A stretch of DNA of 58,671 bases from Rhodopseudomonas sp. (GCA_016124795.1 WGNB01000065.1:1-58671), one strand, 5' to 3'; counted from the stretch's first letter, positions 1 through 9,297 are shown. Numbers and translations: made by a program. The notes: generated from the sequence alone by a model not told the origin.

Positions 1-86
1 CGGACTGTCCCAATCGCGCGAAAGAGCTCCCCCCGCGTCCGAAAGCGCACATACTCGTCCAGATTTTCGCAGCGTGAACAGGTCAT
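1..86 (-). CDS. Partial small cysteine-pair protein (cut by window edge)
   Basis: An open frame starts at an ATG (84-86) and runs without a stop off the left edge, giving only about 28 residues. They begin MTCSRCENLDEYVRF, so a CxxC pair sits at residues 3-6 and could be half of a zinc knuckle. The start is preceded by a weak GGGTTTGAG. The function is unknown. The fragment is short and could be spurious. Confidence 0.35.
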   Translation of the reverse strand, partial: MTCSRCENLDEYVRFRTRGELFRAIGTV

Positions 87-137
87 CTCAAACCCGAATA
101 GCAAATCTGCTGGCCGCAGCCAATTTGTCCACGCCGC

Positions 138-1115
138 CTAGGGCACCAGAATGGTCGAGCCGGTCGTGCCGCGGCCTTCCAGATCCTCATGGGCCTTGCG
201 GGCATCCTTTAGGGCGTAGGTCTGGTTGACCGGAATCTTGACCGCCCCGGAGCCGACCTTGTCGAACAGATCGTTGGCGGTCATCACCAGATCCGACCGC
301 GACGCGGCGTAATGGTTGAGGGTCGGCCGGGTGGCGAACAGCGAACCCTTGTGCTGCAAGAGATTGATATCGAAAGCCTTGATCGGGCCGGAAGCCGAGC
401 CGAAGCTGACGAAATAGCCAAGCGGTCGCAGGCAGTCGAGCGACTTCGGGAAGGTGTCGTTGCCGATGCCGTCATAGACCACGTCGCACATCTTGCCGCC
501 GGTGATCTCCTTCACCTTCTCGGCGAAATCTTCCTTGCGATAAAGGATCGTGTGGTCGCAGCCATTCGCCTTGGCGATAGCCGCCTTGTCTTCCGATCCA
601 ACCGTCCCGATCACGGTCGCGCCGAGGTGCTTGGCCCATTGGCACAGAATGACGCCGACGCCGCCAGCGGCGGCATGCATCAGAACGGTCGTGCCCTTCT
701 CGACCTTGAAGGTGCGGTTGAGCAGATATTGCGCGGTCATGCCCTTGAGCATCATGCCGGCGGCCTGCTCGTAGCTGATGTTGTCCGGCATCTTCACCGC
801 GCGCGCGGCCGGCAGCAGGCGTTCGGCGGCATAAGCGCCGAGCGGCACGACATAGGCGACGCGATCGCCAACCTTGATATCGGTGACGCCGGGACCGACT
901 TCGGTCACCTGACCGGCGCCTTCGTTACCGGCGACGAAAGGAAGCCCGACCGGCGACGGATAAAGACCCGTGCGGAAATAGGTGTCGATGAAGTTCACGC
1001 CGCAGGCATATTGCTTGATCTTGACCTGGCCCTCGCCCGGCGCGCCGATCGCGATGTCCTCATAGGTCAGGACTTCCGGACCGCCGACTTTGTGAACGCG
1101 CACTGCTGCGACCAT
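138..1115 (-). CDS. Quinone oxidoreductase (zeta-crystallin type), NADPH-dependent
   Basis: The product has 325 residues, the usual length of the medium-chain dehydrogenase/reductase quinone-reductase subfamily. The N-terminal GroES-like half carries the substrate cleft (GNEGAGQVTEVGPGV near residue 65). The Rossmann half starts with HAAAGGVGVILCQWAKHLGA near residue 147, the subfamily's nucleotide-binding AAxGGVG loop. No structural-zinc cysteine cluster is visible, as expected for zinc-free quinone reductases. Family members reduce quinones with NADPH in the cytosol. It stands alone upstream of an SDR gene on the same strand, 105 bp away. The exact substrate cannot be told from sequence. 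Confidence 0.88.
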   Translation of the reverse strand: MVAAVRVHKVGGPEVLTYEDIAIGAPGEGQVKIKQYACGVNFIDTYFRTGLYPSPVGLPFVAGNEGAGQVTEVGPGVTDIKVGDRVAYVVPLGAYAAERLLPAARAVKMPDNISYEQAAGMMLKGMTAQYLLNRTFKVEKGTTVLMHAAAGGVGVILCQWAKHLGATVIGTVGSEDKAAIAKANGCDHTILYRKEDFAEKVKEITGGKMCDVVYDGIGNDTFPKSLDCLRPLGYFVSFGSASGPIKAFDINLLQHKGSLFATRPTLNHYAASRSDLVMTANDLFDKVGSGAVKIPVNQTYALKDARKAHEDLEGRGTTGSTILVP

Positions 1116-1220
1116 GTTTCACCCCTTGAATGAATTGTAATCAGCGCATGGCTGACCGGTTTCGGCGGCGATCATAGGCAGCCGGCCGTCAAGTGCAAGC
1201 CATGCCGACCGAAGCCCGCT

Positions 1221-1958
1221 CTAGCGTCCGCCCGACACCCGAAGGTTGGCGCCATTGATGTAGGACGCCGCATTCGACAGCAGAAACATGATCGCCTCCG
1301 CCACTTCGGGCGCCTGCCCCGCACGCCCCATCGGCAACATCGGCGACACGCGCTCGACCCGCCCGGGCGGCTGAATATCGGTGTCGATAACGCCGGGCGA
1401 CACCGCGTTGACACGCATGCCTTCCTTGGCGACTTCACGCGCGATGCCGACAACCATGGAGTCGACTCCGCCTTTGGCCGCGGCATACCAAACGCAATCG
1501 CCGCCGGCGCCCAGGGTGGCGGCCATCGAGGACAGCATCACCACCGCGCCGCCTTTGCCGCCATGCTTGGTCGACATCGCCCGCACGCAGGACCGAAGAC
1601 ACAGCAGCGCGCCGATCGTATCGACGGTGATGACGTCGCGGATCTTGTCGGCGGAGGCTTCGTCGAGGCGCGAATACTCGCCATTGATGCCGGCCGAATG
1701 CACGAAGTGCGTGATCGGTCCGAGTTGCTCGATGGTTTGCGCGAAGACGCGCTCGATATCGGCCTCCACGCCCATGTCGCCTTGCAGCGCGACCGAACGG
1801 CCGCCGGCGGCCTTGACCGCGTCGACCACCGACGCCGCGGCCTTGGCATTGCCTTTGTAGTTGACGGCAACATCGTATCCGGCAGCGGCGGCGAGCTTCG
1901 CGGTCGCGGCGCCGATGCCACGACTGCCGCCGGCGATCAAAAGAACGGGACGCGACAT
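1221..1958 (-). CDS. SDR-family oxidoreductase
   Basis: The product has 245 residues. The classical short-chain dehydrogenase pattern is complete: a nucleotide loop AGGSRGIG near residue 9, HSAGIN near residue 85, a catalytic Ser in VVMLSSMAA and the YxxxK pair in WYAAAKGG. I chose the ATG at 1956-1958 because it directly precedes the Rossmann strand and has an AAGGAG ribosome-binding site; a longer frame upstream adds unrelated sequence. It resembles glucose-1-dehydrogenase or FabG-like enzymes, but the substrate is not predictable. The pcs gene upstream ends 34 bp away on the same strand, so co-transcription is possible. Confidence 0.85.
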   Translation of the reverse strand: MSRPVLLIAGGSRGIGAATAKLAAAAGYDVAVNYKGNAKAAASVVDAVKAAGGRSVALQGDMGVEADIERVFAQTIEQLGPITHFVHSAGINGEYSRLDEASADKIRDVITVDTIGALLCLRSCVRAMSTKHGGKGGAVVMLSSMAATLGAGGDCVWYAAAKGGVDSMVVGIAREVAKEGMRVNAVSPGVIDTDIQPPGRVERVSPMLPMGRAGQAPEVAEAIMFLLSNAASYINGANLRVSGGR

Positions 1959-1992
1959 GATAACTCCTTGCAACGATTGACGGCGGACAAGA

Positions 1993-2676
1993 TCAGGCCG
2001 GACGGCGTAACAAACCGGCCAACATAAAGTAAAGCCCAATCGCCAGCAGCGCCGCGCGCACATAAGCGCCGGGCTCCAGATTGGTCATCAGCGCAAACAG
2101 CGACAGCAGCCCCCACAGGATCAGCAAGGCAATATTCAGAGGCCGCGCCTGCTTGACCCGCAAAGGATGCAGAAAACGAATGGGAACGAAGGTCAGGATC
2201 GCCAGCGCGATGACGGCGCTCGCCGCCAGCCAGGGCGGCGGCGCCATGACATAGAGATAAAACGCCGCCAGGTTCCACACCGCCGGAAAGCCACGAAAAT
2301 AGCTGTCGTCGGTTTTCATGTTTCGGTCGGCGAAATAGATCGCGCCGGTGACGACGATCACCAGACTGAGCGGCACCGCGAAGGCAAACGGCAGATAGCC
2401 GGATGCCGCGATCGCATAAGCCGGCACGAAGACATAAGTGACGAAATCGACGACAAGGTCGAGGGCCTCGCCGTTCCAGCGTGGCAAGGCTTCGCCGACC
2501 TTGAAGCGGCGCGCCATCGGCCCGTCGATGCCGTCAACCAGCAGCGCCAGCCCGAGGCTGGCGAACATCATGGTCCAGTGACCGCCAGTGGCCAGGATCA
2601 ACGCCAACAGCCCAAGCGCCGCGCCGCAGGCGGTGAAGACGTGAACGGCGAAGGCGCGCAACGTGATGAAACTCAT
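1993..2676 (-). CDS. pcs: Phosphatidylcholine synthase (Pcs)
   Basis: The product has 227 residues and about eight hydrophobic segments. It carries the CDP-alcohol phosphotransferase motif in the Pcs spacing: DGIDGPMARR near residue 48, then a Gly and LDLVVDFVTY, matching DG(x)2AR(x)12G(x)3D(x)3D. Pcs condenses CDP-diacylglycerol with choline in the inner membrane and gives phosphatidylcholine in one step. It is typical of rhizobia and of other bacteria that live with eukaryotes. The flanking genes are not lipid genes. The longer Pcs spacing argues against phosphatidylglycerophosphate or phosphatidylserine synthase. Confidence 0.88.
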   Translation of the reverse strand: MSFITLRAFAVHVFTACGAALGLLALILATGGHWTMMFASLGLALLVDGIDGPMARRFKVGEALPRWNGEALDLVVDFVTYVFVPAYAIAASGYLPFAFAVPLSLVIVVTGAIYFADRNMKTDDSYFRGFPAVWNLAAFYLYVMAPPPWLAASAVIALAILTFVPIRFLHPLRVKQARPLNIALLILWGLLSLFALMTNLEPGAYVRAALLAIGLYFMLAGLLRRPA

Positions 2677-2713
2677 ACCTGTGGTCCGCGCCGCCGTGAC
2701 GTCCGAAGAAAAC

Positions 2714-3325
2714 CTATTGATTGCCCCAGTCGAGCTTGACGATTTCCGCCGAACGCCCGCCGAGATTCCAGTTGCGGCCGAAACCGCGGAACCGCGACTT
2801 GCCGGACTTCGCCACGATGATATCGGGGCCGATCCAGTAAGCGCTATTGCGGATCACGACATTATCGCCTTTGTCATGGCCCGGCACCGGCGTGATGTCG
2901 CCGTCGACATATTTCTCGATGCGGATGCGGCGGGTTTCGCCATCGGTCTCGTAACTGATCGGTGTCTGGTGAACGCCGAGAAACTGACCGACCAGAATCG
3001 ACAACAGATGCGTGGTGCCGCCGACCCGTCCGGTAAAAATCCGGGTCAGCCCCTTCACCGCCTGGATCGGCGCCTTGTCGTCGATGAACAGCGCCGCGGT
3101 CCAGTTGCCGCGTGACATGATGCCGGGCAGATCCATCATCAGGCCGACATTGATGCCCGACAGATCGACATTGTCGAAGTGCCCCTGATCGATGCGCACG
3201 CCGGCCCAGGTCTGACACCGGCCCTCGGTCGGCGGATGGTCGCCGAGCGACAGGACGCAGGGACAGAACACCGTGCAATTGCACGACAAGGCCATCTCGC
3301 CTTTCAGGCTCCAGGCTTCGGTCAC
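2714..3325 (-). CDS. DUF1326 domain protein with Cys-rich CPC motif
   Basis: The product has 203 residues from a GTG start at 3323-3325. I preferred it to an upstream start because AAGGGAG lies just before it and the DUF1326 domain begins at once (TEAWSLKGEMALSCNC). The motif CNCTVFCPC near residues 15-23, followed by GRCQTW, is the family hallmark and suggests metal or thiol chemistry. The rest is a beta-rich domain without a signal peptide. The next gene on the same strand encodes DUF2182. The two families recur as neighbours in proteobacteria, which argues for one shared and still unassigned function. Confidence 0.85.
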   Translation of the reverse strand: MTEAWSLKGEMALSCNCTVFCPCVLSLGDHPPTEGRCQTWAGVRIDQGHFDNVDLSGINVGLMMDLPGIMSRGNWTAALFIDDKAPIQAVKGLTRIFTGRVGGTTHLLSILVGQFLGVHQTPISYETDGETRRIRIEKYVDGDITPVPGHDKGDNVVIRNSAYWIGPDIIVAKSGKSRFRGFGRNWNLGGRSAEIVKLDWGNQ

Positions 3326-3395
3326 GATTTCACTCCCTTGCTCGCATGATCCTGCGATTCTTATTCTGACGGCCGCCGCTCGTGCGATTGTTAGC

Positions 3396-4319
3396 TCAAA
3401 TCGGATGCCCCGGCCAATGGGCGAGTACCGACGACACCACGAAGGCGAGACCCGCGGCAATCGACGCAACCCCGATCGCGTAAGTGAAGCCCCGCCCCTG
3501 ACCGATTTTCTCGATTGTCATGACGACGCCGAGCGCCGCCATCCAGACCACGTTCATGATGCCGACCGCGAACATCACCGCCATCATCGCCCAGCAGCAG
3601 CCAAGGCAGAACAGACCCTGCTTGATGCCAAGACGAAACACGCCCTTCGGCGTCGTCGCCCAGTTGGCGAAGAAAAACGGAAACGGCGATTGGCATTGCT
3701 TGAGGCAGGCAAGCTTGAGCGCCGAGAACTGATAAACGCCAGCGGCGATGAAGATCGCGCCCGAGAACAAGCCGCTGACCGAGGCCATGCCGGGATCGAG
3801 CAGGCTCGCGCGGGTCAGGGTGAACTGCGCGACAGTCGCGACCAGCGCGAAACCCAGCCAGATCACGGTATAGCCGGCCGCCAGCATGAACGGCGTCACC
3901 ACCGGCTCGCCTTTGGCGGCGGCGGTATCGGCGATCTCGGCATAAGTGAAAATCATCGGCGCCGCGCTCGGCAACATCATCGCCAGCGTCATTGCCGCCC
4001 ACATCAGGCCAACCAGTGCGAATCCCGTCGGCCCCCAGACGCCATCCGGCATCAAGGTCATGCCGAAGGTCGGGCTACACAGCACCGCGACCGTGCGCGG
4101 CAACAAGTCGAGCGTCGCCATGCCCGGGCCCAATGCCGCCAGACTGCCGCCCATGCCCGCCATCAACAGCCCGAGATAAAGCCAACCCAGACCGGTAAGC
4201 AGGAAGATGCACATAATCGCCAGCCGCTTCGGCCGCGCGAAAATCGCGCCAAGCCGGCTGGCCGCCGGCGGCAAATGGTCCAGATTGCGGTCCAGACTGT
4301 GGTCTACGGCCTCTGTCAT
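3396..4319 (-). CDS. DUF2182 polytopic membrane protein (predicted metal-binding)
   Basis: The product has 307 residues from the ATG at 4317-4319. Starts at 4352 or 4379 would add 11 or 20 residues, and the ribosome-binding evidence does not separate them well. Seven or more membrane segments are visible. The family marks are present: YQFSALKLACLKQCQSPFPF near residue 195 and a Gly-Leu-Phe followed by CLGCCWAMM near residue 232. They place four cysteines at the ends of membrane helices. Family databases describe DUF2182 as a predicted metal-binding integral membrane protein. It lies upstream of and co-directional with the DUF1326 gene, 70 bp away, probably in one operon. Confidence 0.85.
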   Translation of the reverse strand: MTEAVDHSLDRNLDHLPPAASRLGAIFARPKRLAIMCIFLLTGLGWLYLGLLMAGMGGSLAALGPGMATLDLLPRTVAVLCSPTFGMTLMPDGVWGPTGFALVGLMWAAMTLAMMLPSAAPMIFTYAEIADTAAAKGEPVVTPFMLAAGYTVIWLGFALVATVAQFTLTRASLLDPGMASVSGLFSGAIFIAAGVYQFSALKLACLKQCQSPFPFFFANWATTPKGVFRLGIKQGLFCLGCCWAMMAVMFAVGIMNVVWMAALGVVMTIEKIGQGRGFTYAIGVASIAAGLAFVVSSVLAHWPGHPI

Positions 4320-4431
4320 GCGCCTTGCGTTAGCCTCACCTCTGCGCGTCATCTTTGCAGCTTCTGACCGGTAGCGCATCGGGTCCCGGCCATGCTAGTC
4401 GAGATTAACGCGAAATGGGTCGGATGCTTTG

Positions 4432-5667
4432 ATGCCGGACAAATCCGCCGCCGAAACCGGCTTTAACAATGCCCCCTGCCGAGCCATTGTGGTCGGAGGC
4501 GGGCCGGCTGGCCTGACCGCCGCCATCGCCCTGGCTCAAGGCGGCATCGCCACAATCCTGGCCGGCAAGCGACCGGCCAAGGCCGATAACCGCACGACGG
4601 CCCTGCTCGGCGGTTCCGTCACCGCGCTGGAAACGCTCGGTGTCTGGGAACTTTGCGCCGCGCGGTCCGCCCCGCTGAAGGTTATGCGCATTGTCGACGA
4701 CACCGGCCGACTGTGGCGCGCGCCTGAGGTCAAGTTTGACTGTGGCGAGATCGGGCTCGAGGCTTTCGGCCACAATATCGCCAATCGCGATCTGGTGTCG
4801 GCGCTGGAGCAACGCGCGCGCGATTACACCAATCTGCAACTGATCGATGCCGAGGTGACGGCGGTGACGCCCGGCGACGATGACGTCGCGGTTACGCTCG
4901 CCGATGGCACGACGTTGCACGCACCCTTGGCCATTGGCGCCGACGGCCGGCATTCGCTCAGCCGCAAGGCGGCCGGCATCGGCACCCAGCATCACGACTA
5001 CAGCCAGGTGGCGCTGACGGTGTGCCTGACCCATACCCGTCCGCACCGTGACACGTCGACCGAGTTTCACACCCCGAGCGGCCCCTTCACGCTGGTGCCG
5101 CTGCCGGGGCTGCGCTCCAGCCTGGTCTGGGTGCTGACACCCGATAAGGCCGATGAACTCGCCGCGCTCGACGACGCCGAACTCGGTCTGACCATCGAAC
5201 GCGCCGCCCATTCGATCCTCGGCAAGATGACGGTCGAACCGGGCCGCGGCCTGTTTCTGCTGTCGACCGCGACCGCGCAACGTTTCGGCGCGAGCCGCAT
5301 CGCGCTGGTCGGCGAAGCGGCCCATGTGATCCCGCCGATCGGCGCGCAAGGCCTCAACCTCGGCCTGCGCGATGCCGCCGCCATTGGCGAACTGGCCGCC
5401 GCCGCCATGCGCGACGGTCGCGATATTGGTGGCGACGACGTGCTGGCGGCCTATGACAAGATGCGTCGAAGCGACGTTACCAGCCGGGGCGTGGCGATCG
5501 ATGTGTTGAACCGGACATTGCTCACCGATTTTCTGCCGGTGCAGGGGCTGCGCGGCCTCGGCATGTACATGCTCGACCGCATCGGGCCGCTGCGCCGCGC
5601 GGTGATGCGCGAAGGAATCGCACCACGCTCGGCCGTACCGCGCCTGATGCGCGACAACGTCGCCTAG
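4432..5667 (+). CDS. UbiH/UbiF-family FAD monooxygenase
   Basis: The product has 411 residues. FAD-binding motifs are in order: VVGGGPAGLTAAIALAQGG near residue 20, the DG motif GADGRHSLSRKAAGI near residue 172 and LVGEAAHVIPPIGAQGLN near residue 294. The HVIPPIGAQGLN stretch is the mark of the ubiquinone hydroxylases, which add ring hydroxyl groups during ubiquinone synthesis. Alphaproteobacterial homologues differ in ring position (UbiH, UbiF, UbiL, UbiM), and I cannot assign one. The start is the ATG at 4432; a TTG three bases upstream is less likely. It is divergent from the DUF2182 gene and converges on the CoA-transferase gene. Confidence 0.85.
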   Translation: MPDKSAAETGFNNAPCRAIVVGGGPAGLTAAIALAQGGIATILAGKRPAKADNRTTALLGGSVTALETLGVWELCAARSAPLKVMRIVDDTGRLWRAPEVKFDCGEIGLEAFGHNIANRDLVSALEQRARDYTNLQLIDAEVTAVTPGDDDVAVTLADGTTLHAPLAIGADGRHSLSRKAAGIGTQHHDYSQVALTVCLTHTRPHRDTSTEFHTPSGPFTLVPLPGLRSSLVWVLTPDKADELAALDDAELGLTIERAAHSILGKMTVEPGRGLFLLSTATAQRFGASRIALVGEAAHVIPPIGAQGLNLGLRDAAAIGELAAAAMRDGRDIGGDDVLAAYDKMRRSDVTSRGVAIDVLNRTLLTDFLPVQGLRGLGMYMLDRIGPLRRAVMREGIAPRSAVPRLMRDNVA

Positions 5668-5684
5668 ACCGCTCTCCTCGTCAT

Positions 5685-6743
5685 TCATTTTTGCCGAAAC
5701 ATCGGTGCGATCGGCACCGGCAAGGCCGGTACCGTCACGCCCGTATCGGTCGCAATCGATTGCGCGAAAATGCCCCGTTCGACGAAATGTGGATCGCGCA
5801 TCGCTTCCTCCAGCGGCACGACCACCGTCACACAGCAATCGGCCTTGGCGAAGACAGGCCGCCACGCATCGGCGTCGCGCGCGACAATCGCGGCCGCCAC
5901 CGCGTGGCGGGTCGCATCCGGATCGCGCCGGTCATCGATGAACGCCTCCGGCAGTGCGATGGCCGCGCAAAACGTCTCCCAGAATTTCTCTTCGAGCGCC
6001 CCGCAGGCGACGATGCGGCCGTCACGCGTCGGATATAATTGATAGCGCGGTGAGCCGCCAACCAATGACATCGCGCCCGGCGCGGGGAAGCCGCCGGCCA
6101 CGCTGCCCAGCGCCAGCGCGTACCAGGCAAAGGTGAACATCGCGTCGGTCATGGCAATGTCGATACAGACGCCCTGCCCGCTGCGATCACGCGCGCGCAG
6201 CGCCAGCAGAATGTTGATGACCGCCGGAAAACTGCCGCCGGCAATATCGGCGATCAAGGCCGGCGGCAGCACCGGCGCACCGGCCGGGCCGGGCTGCAAA
6301 TCAAGCAAGCCCGTATTGGCGATGTAATTGACATCGTGACCGGCCTCGCCGGCGCGCGGACCTGACTGTCCGTAGCCGGAGATCGAGCAATAGATCAGCT
6401 TCGGGTTGATCGCCTTGAGCGCGTCATAGCCGAGACCGAAACGCGCCATCACGCCCGGCCGGAACTGCTCGATCACGATATCGGCACGCGCGATCAACGG
6501 CATCAGACGGTCACGATCGGCTTGCGACTTGAGATCGAGGGTGAGCACCTGCTTGCCGCGATTGAGCATTGCGAATGCCACGCTCTCGCCGCCGATGAAG
6601 GGCGGAAAACGCCGCATGTCCTCGCCGCCGGGCCGCTCGATCTTGATCACCTCGGCGCCGGCCTCGGCCAGCATCAGACCGGCCAGCGGCCCCGGCAACA
6701 GCGTCGAGAAATCGAGCACCAGAAGACCGGACAAGGGCTGCAT
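5685..6743 (-). CDS. CaiB/BaiF family III CoA-transferase
   Basis: The product has 352 residues. The N-terminus LDFSTLLPGPLAGLMLAEAG and the block GGEDMRRFPPF are family III hallmarks. A conserved Asp in GEAGHDVNYIANTGLL near residue 150 is the expected nucleophile that carries the acyl-CoA intermediate. alpha-Methylacyl-CoA racemases share this fold and the HDxNY block, so racemase activity is the main alternative. The start is the ATG at 6741-6743, preceded by GGGGACGAG. The gene follows the AEC carrier by 17 bp, and a malyl-CoA-lyase-like gene starts divergently beyond it. This suggests activation and cleavage of a small dicarboxylic acid (inference). Confidence 0.85.
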   Translation of the reverse strand: MQPLSGLLVLDFSTLLPGPLAGLMLAEAGAEVIKIERPGGEDMRRFPPFIGGESVAFAMLNRGKQVLTLDLKSQADRDRLMPLIARADIVIEQFRPGVMARFGLGYDALKAINPKLIYCSISGYGQSGPRAGEAGHDVNYIANTGLLDLQPGPAGAPVLPPALIADIAGGSFPAVINILLALRARDRSGQGVCIDIAMTDAMFTFAWYALALGSVAGGFPAPGAMSLVGGSPRYQLYPTRDGRIVACGALEEKFWETFCAAIALPEAFIDDRRDPDATRHAVAAAIVARDADAWRPVFAKADCCVTVVVPLEEAMRDPHFVERGIFAQSIATDTGVTVPALPVPIAPMFRQK

Positions 6744-6760
6744 GGCGTCGCTCGTCCCCG

Positions 6761-7723
6761 CTACTGAAACAGCAGTTGCGGCAACGCGCCGGATTTCACC
6801 ATCCACATGACGCTGGTCAGCGTCAGCACCGAGACGACCGTACCGATCAGCACCGCGCTCGAGGCCTGCTCGACCCAGGTGTCGTATTGCCGGGCGAAGA
6901 CAAAGACGTTGAGCGCCGGCGGCAGCGCCGCCATCAGCACCGCCGCCTCGACCCAGATCCGTTCGAACGGCCCGAACGCCGACAGCAGCAGGAACATGAT
7001 GATCGGATGCAGCGCCAGTTTGATCACGGTGAGAAACGGCACCTCCCACGGCATCTTCTTCAAGGGACGCAGCGCCACCGTGACGCCGAGGGTAAACAAG
7101 GCACAGGGCGCGGCGGCGTTCTGCAAGAACTGCATCAGACGGTCGAGCGCCACCGGCGGCTGGAAATGAATCGCCGCCGACAGAATGCCAAGCGCGGTCG
7201 CGATCACCAGCGGGTTGGTGCCGATGCGCCAGGCGACTTCGCGGGCCACCGAGCCGACGCTTTTCTTGTCGGGGCTGGCAATCGCCATCAGGAACGGCAC
7301 CAGCGAAAACAGCAGCAGCGTGTCGAAACAGAAAATCAGCGCCACCGGCACCGCCGCGCTCGGCCCGAGCGTCGCCAGCGCCAGGCCCGGCCCCATATAG
7401 CCGATATTGCCATAACCGCCGGCAAGGCCGGCTATGGTCGCTTCGTCGATCCGGCCGGCGCGGAACGCCATGCCAACGCCGAAAGCGATCGCGAATGCGG
7501 AAAAGGTCGACAGCGTGGTCGCGACAACGAAATTGATCTGGGCCAGTTGCTCGAGCGGGGTTTGCGCCAGAATGCGATAGAACAACGCCGGCAGCGACAC
7601 GTAGACGATGAAGAAGTTCATCCAGGCGAGCGCGGTGTCGGGGATCTGTTTGATCTTGCCGCAGGCAAAGCCGATGAAGATGAGCCCGAAAAATGGCAGC
7701 GCGAGATTGAGAACGTCGATCAT
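6761..7723 (-). CDS. AEC-family transporter (auxin efflux carrier / malonate-malate type)
   Basis: The product has 320 residues and ten hydrophobic segments in two halves, starting MIDVLNLALPFFGLIFIGFA, which is typical of the AEC (PIN-like, MdcF/MleP) carriers. AGLAGGYGNIGYMGPGLAL near residue 95 is the conserved unwound-helix region. Bacterial relatives move malonate, malate or other small carboxylates across the inner membrane. It probably shares a transcript with the CoA-transferase gene 17 bp downstream. The 128 bp between it and the lyase gene must hold two divergent promoters, which I could not place. The substrate is an inference from context. Confidence 0.85.
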   Translation of the reverse strand: MIDVLNLALPFFGLIFIGFACGKIKQIPDTALAWMNFFIVYVSLPALFYRILAQTPLEQLAQINFVVATTLSTFSAFAIAFGVGMAFRAGRIDEATIAGLAGGYGNIGYMGPGLALATLGPSAAVPVALIFCFDTLLLFSLVPFLMAIASPDKKSVGSVAREVAWRIGTNPLVIATALGILSAAIHFQPPVALDRLMQFLQNAAAPCALFTLGVTVALRPLKKMPWEVPFLTVIKLALHPIIMFLLLSAFGPFERIWVEAAVLMAALPPALNVFVFARQYDTWVEQASSAVLIGTVVSVLTLTSVMWMVKSGALPQLLFQ

Positions 7724-7851
7724 TTGCGGTCTCCGGCGGCGCCCGCGGTCTGGTATATTCGACCGATTTTTTGGCTGTTGACGCCAGCATCTTGGCGCGG
7801 CCTTTGCTTTCCTCTAAACGGCAGCGCAGGCTTTTGGAAGGGATGTAGACC

Positions 7852-8892
7852 GTGAAATTACCCCGCCAGTTCTTTCAGCCTTTGGCCATTGGCGCCCCCG
7901 CCCCGATGCGTGAGTTGCCGGTGCGGCTCGAACGCATGATCCATTTCGTGCCGCCCCACCTGGAGAAGCTGCGCGCCAAGGTGCCGGAGCTGGCCAAATC
8001 CGTCGACGTCGTGCTCGGCAATCTGGAAGACGCCATTCCGATCGACGCCAAGGAAGCGGCCCGCAAGGGCTTCATCGAGATGGCCAAATCGGTGGATTTC
8101 GGGCCGACCGGTCTGTGGACCCGGATTAACGCGCTCAATTCGCCCTGGGCGCTCGACGACGTCATCGAGATCGTCGGCAGCGTCGGCGACAAGCTCGACG
8201 TCATCATGCTGCCCAAGGTCGACGGCCCCTGGGACATTCATTACCTCGACCAGCTGCTGGCCCAGCTTGAGGCCCGCCACAAGATCGGCAAGCCGATCCT
8301 GATCCACGCCATTCTCGAGACCGCGCAAGGGGTCAACAATGTCGAGGCCATCGCCTCGGCCTCGCCGCGCATGCACGGCATGAGCCTGGGCCCGGCCGAC
8401 CTGGCCGCCTCGCGCGCCATGAAGACAACGCGGGTCGGCGGCGGCCACCCCGAATACAAGGTGCTGGCCGACGGGTCCGGTGACGCGCCGCGCGCCGCTT
8501 ATCAACAGGATTTGTGGCACTACACCGTCGGCCGGATGGTCGACGCCTGCGCGGCGGCCGGGATCAAGCCGTTTTATGGCCCATTCGGCGACTTCTCCGA
8601 TCCGGCGGCCTGCGAGGCGCAGTTCCGCAATGCCTTCCTGATGGGGTGCCTCGGCGCCTGGTCGCTGCACCCGACCCAGATCGCAATCGCCAAAACAGTC
8701 TATTCGCCCGATCCGGAGGAAGTCGCTTTTGCCCGGAAGATCGTCGACGCAATGCCGGACGGCGCCGGCGCGGTGATGATCGACGGCAAAATGCAGGACG
8801 ACGCCACCTGGAAACAGGCCAAGGTCCTGCTCGATCTGGCGAAACTGGTCGCCGCCAAGGACCCGGAGATGGCCGCCCGTTACGGCTTTTAG
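7852..8892 (+). CDS. HpcH/HpaI-family CoA ester lyase (malyl-CoA lyase-like)
   Basis: The product has 346 residues and a TIM-barrel citrate-lyase-beta fold. [19 protein letters not shown] near residue 46 holds the acidic residues typical of malyl-CoA lyases. [16 protein letters not shown] supplies the conserved Arg, and [19 protein letters not shown] near residue 144 supplies the metal-binding Glu. [13 protein letters not shown] is the conserved C-terminal block. Such enzymes split malyl-CoA or methylmalyl-CoA into glyoxylate and an acyl-CoA. The start is a GTG after GGAAGGG. Genes for a carboxylate carrier and a CoA-transferase lie divergently next to it, and together they would make an uptake-activation-cleavage set (inference). 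Confidence 0.82.
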   Translation: MKLPRQFFQPLAIGAPAPMRELPVRLERMIHFVPPHLEKLRAKVPELAKSVDVVLGNLEDAIPIDAKEAARKGFIEMAKSVDFGPTGLWTRINALNSPWALDDVIEIVGSVGDKLDVIMLPKVDGPWDIHYLDQLLAQLEARHKIGKPILIHAILETAQGVNNVEAIASASPRMHGMSLGPADLAASRAMKTTRVGGGHPEYKVLADGSGDAPRAAYQQDLWHYTVGRMVDACAAAGIKPFYGPFGDFSDPAACEAQFRNAFLMGCLGAWSLHPTQIAIAKTVYSPDPEEVAFARKIVDAMPDGAGAVMIDGKMQDDATWKQAKVLLDLAKLVAAKDPEMAARYGF

Positions 8893-8964
8893 GCGGTGCG
8901 GCGACGTCCCGGCCGGCGTTTTGGGACTAGCCAATAGCCTTGCAAAGCACTAACTGGTCACCCC

Positions 8965-9297
8965 ATGAGTAAGATGCACACCGCAAAATTCACGATCGGC
9001 CAGGTGGTCAAACACCGGCTGTTCTCATTCCGTGGCGTGATCTTCGATATCGACCCGGTGTTCAACAATACCGAGGAATGGTGGGAGGCGATCCCGGCCG
9101 AGTCACGGCCGAAGAAGGATCAGCCATTCTATCATTTGTACGCCGAGAACGCGGAAACCGAATACATTGCCTATGTCTCGGAGCAGAACCTGCTGGCGGA
9201 CAATTCCGGCGCGCCGATCCGCCATCCGCAGGTCGATGAAGTGTTCGAATGGGACGACAGCGGCAATTATCGGCCGCTCAACAGTTTGTTGAACTGA
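8965..9297 (+). CDS. hspQ: Heat shock protein HspQ (hemimethylated-DNA-binding YccV-like domain)
   Basis: The product has 110 residues and is almost entirely the YccV-like domain: KFTIGQVVKHRLFSFRGVIF near residue 9, then YHLYAENAETEYIAYVSEQN and a closing VFEWDDSGNYRPLN. In enterobacteria HspQ is a specificity-enhancing factor for Lon protease; an older report gives binding to hemimethylated DNA. Two in-frame ATGs (8965 and 8974) are possible. No strong ribosome-binding site is seen for either. It follows the lyase gene by 72 bp but is probably independent. Confidence 0.88.
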   Translation: MSKMHTAKFTIGQVVKHRLFSFRGVIFDIDPVFNNTEEWWEAIPAESRPKKDQPFYHLYAENAETEYIAYVSEQNLLADNSGAPIRHPQVDEVFEWDDSGNYRPLNSLLN

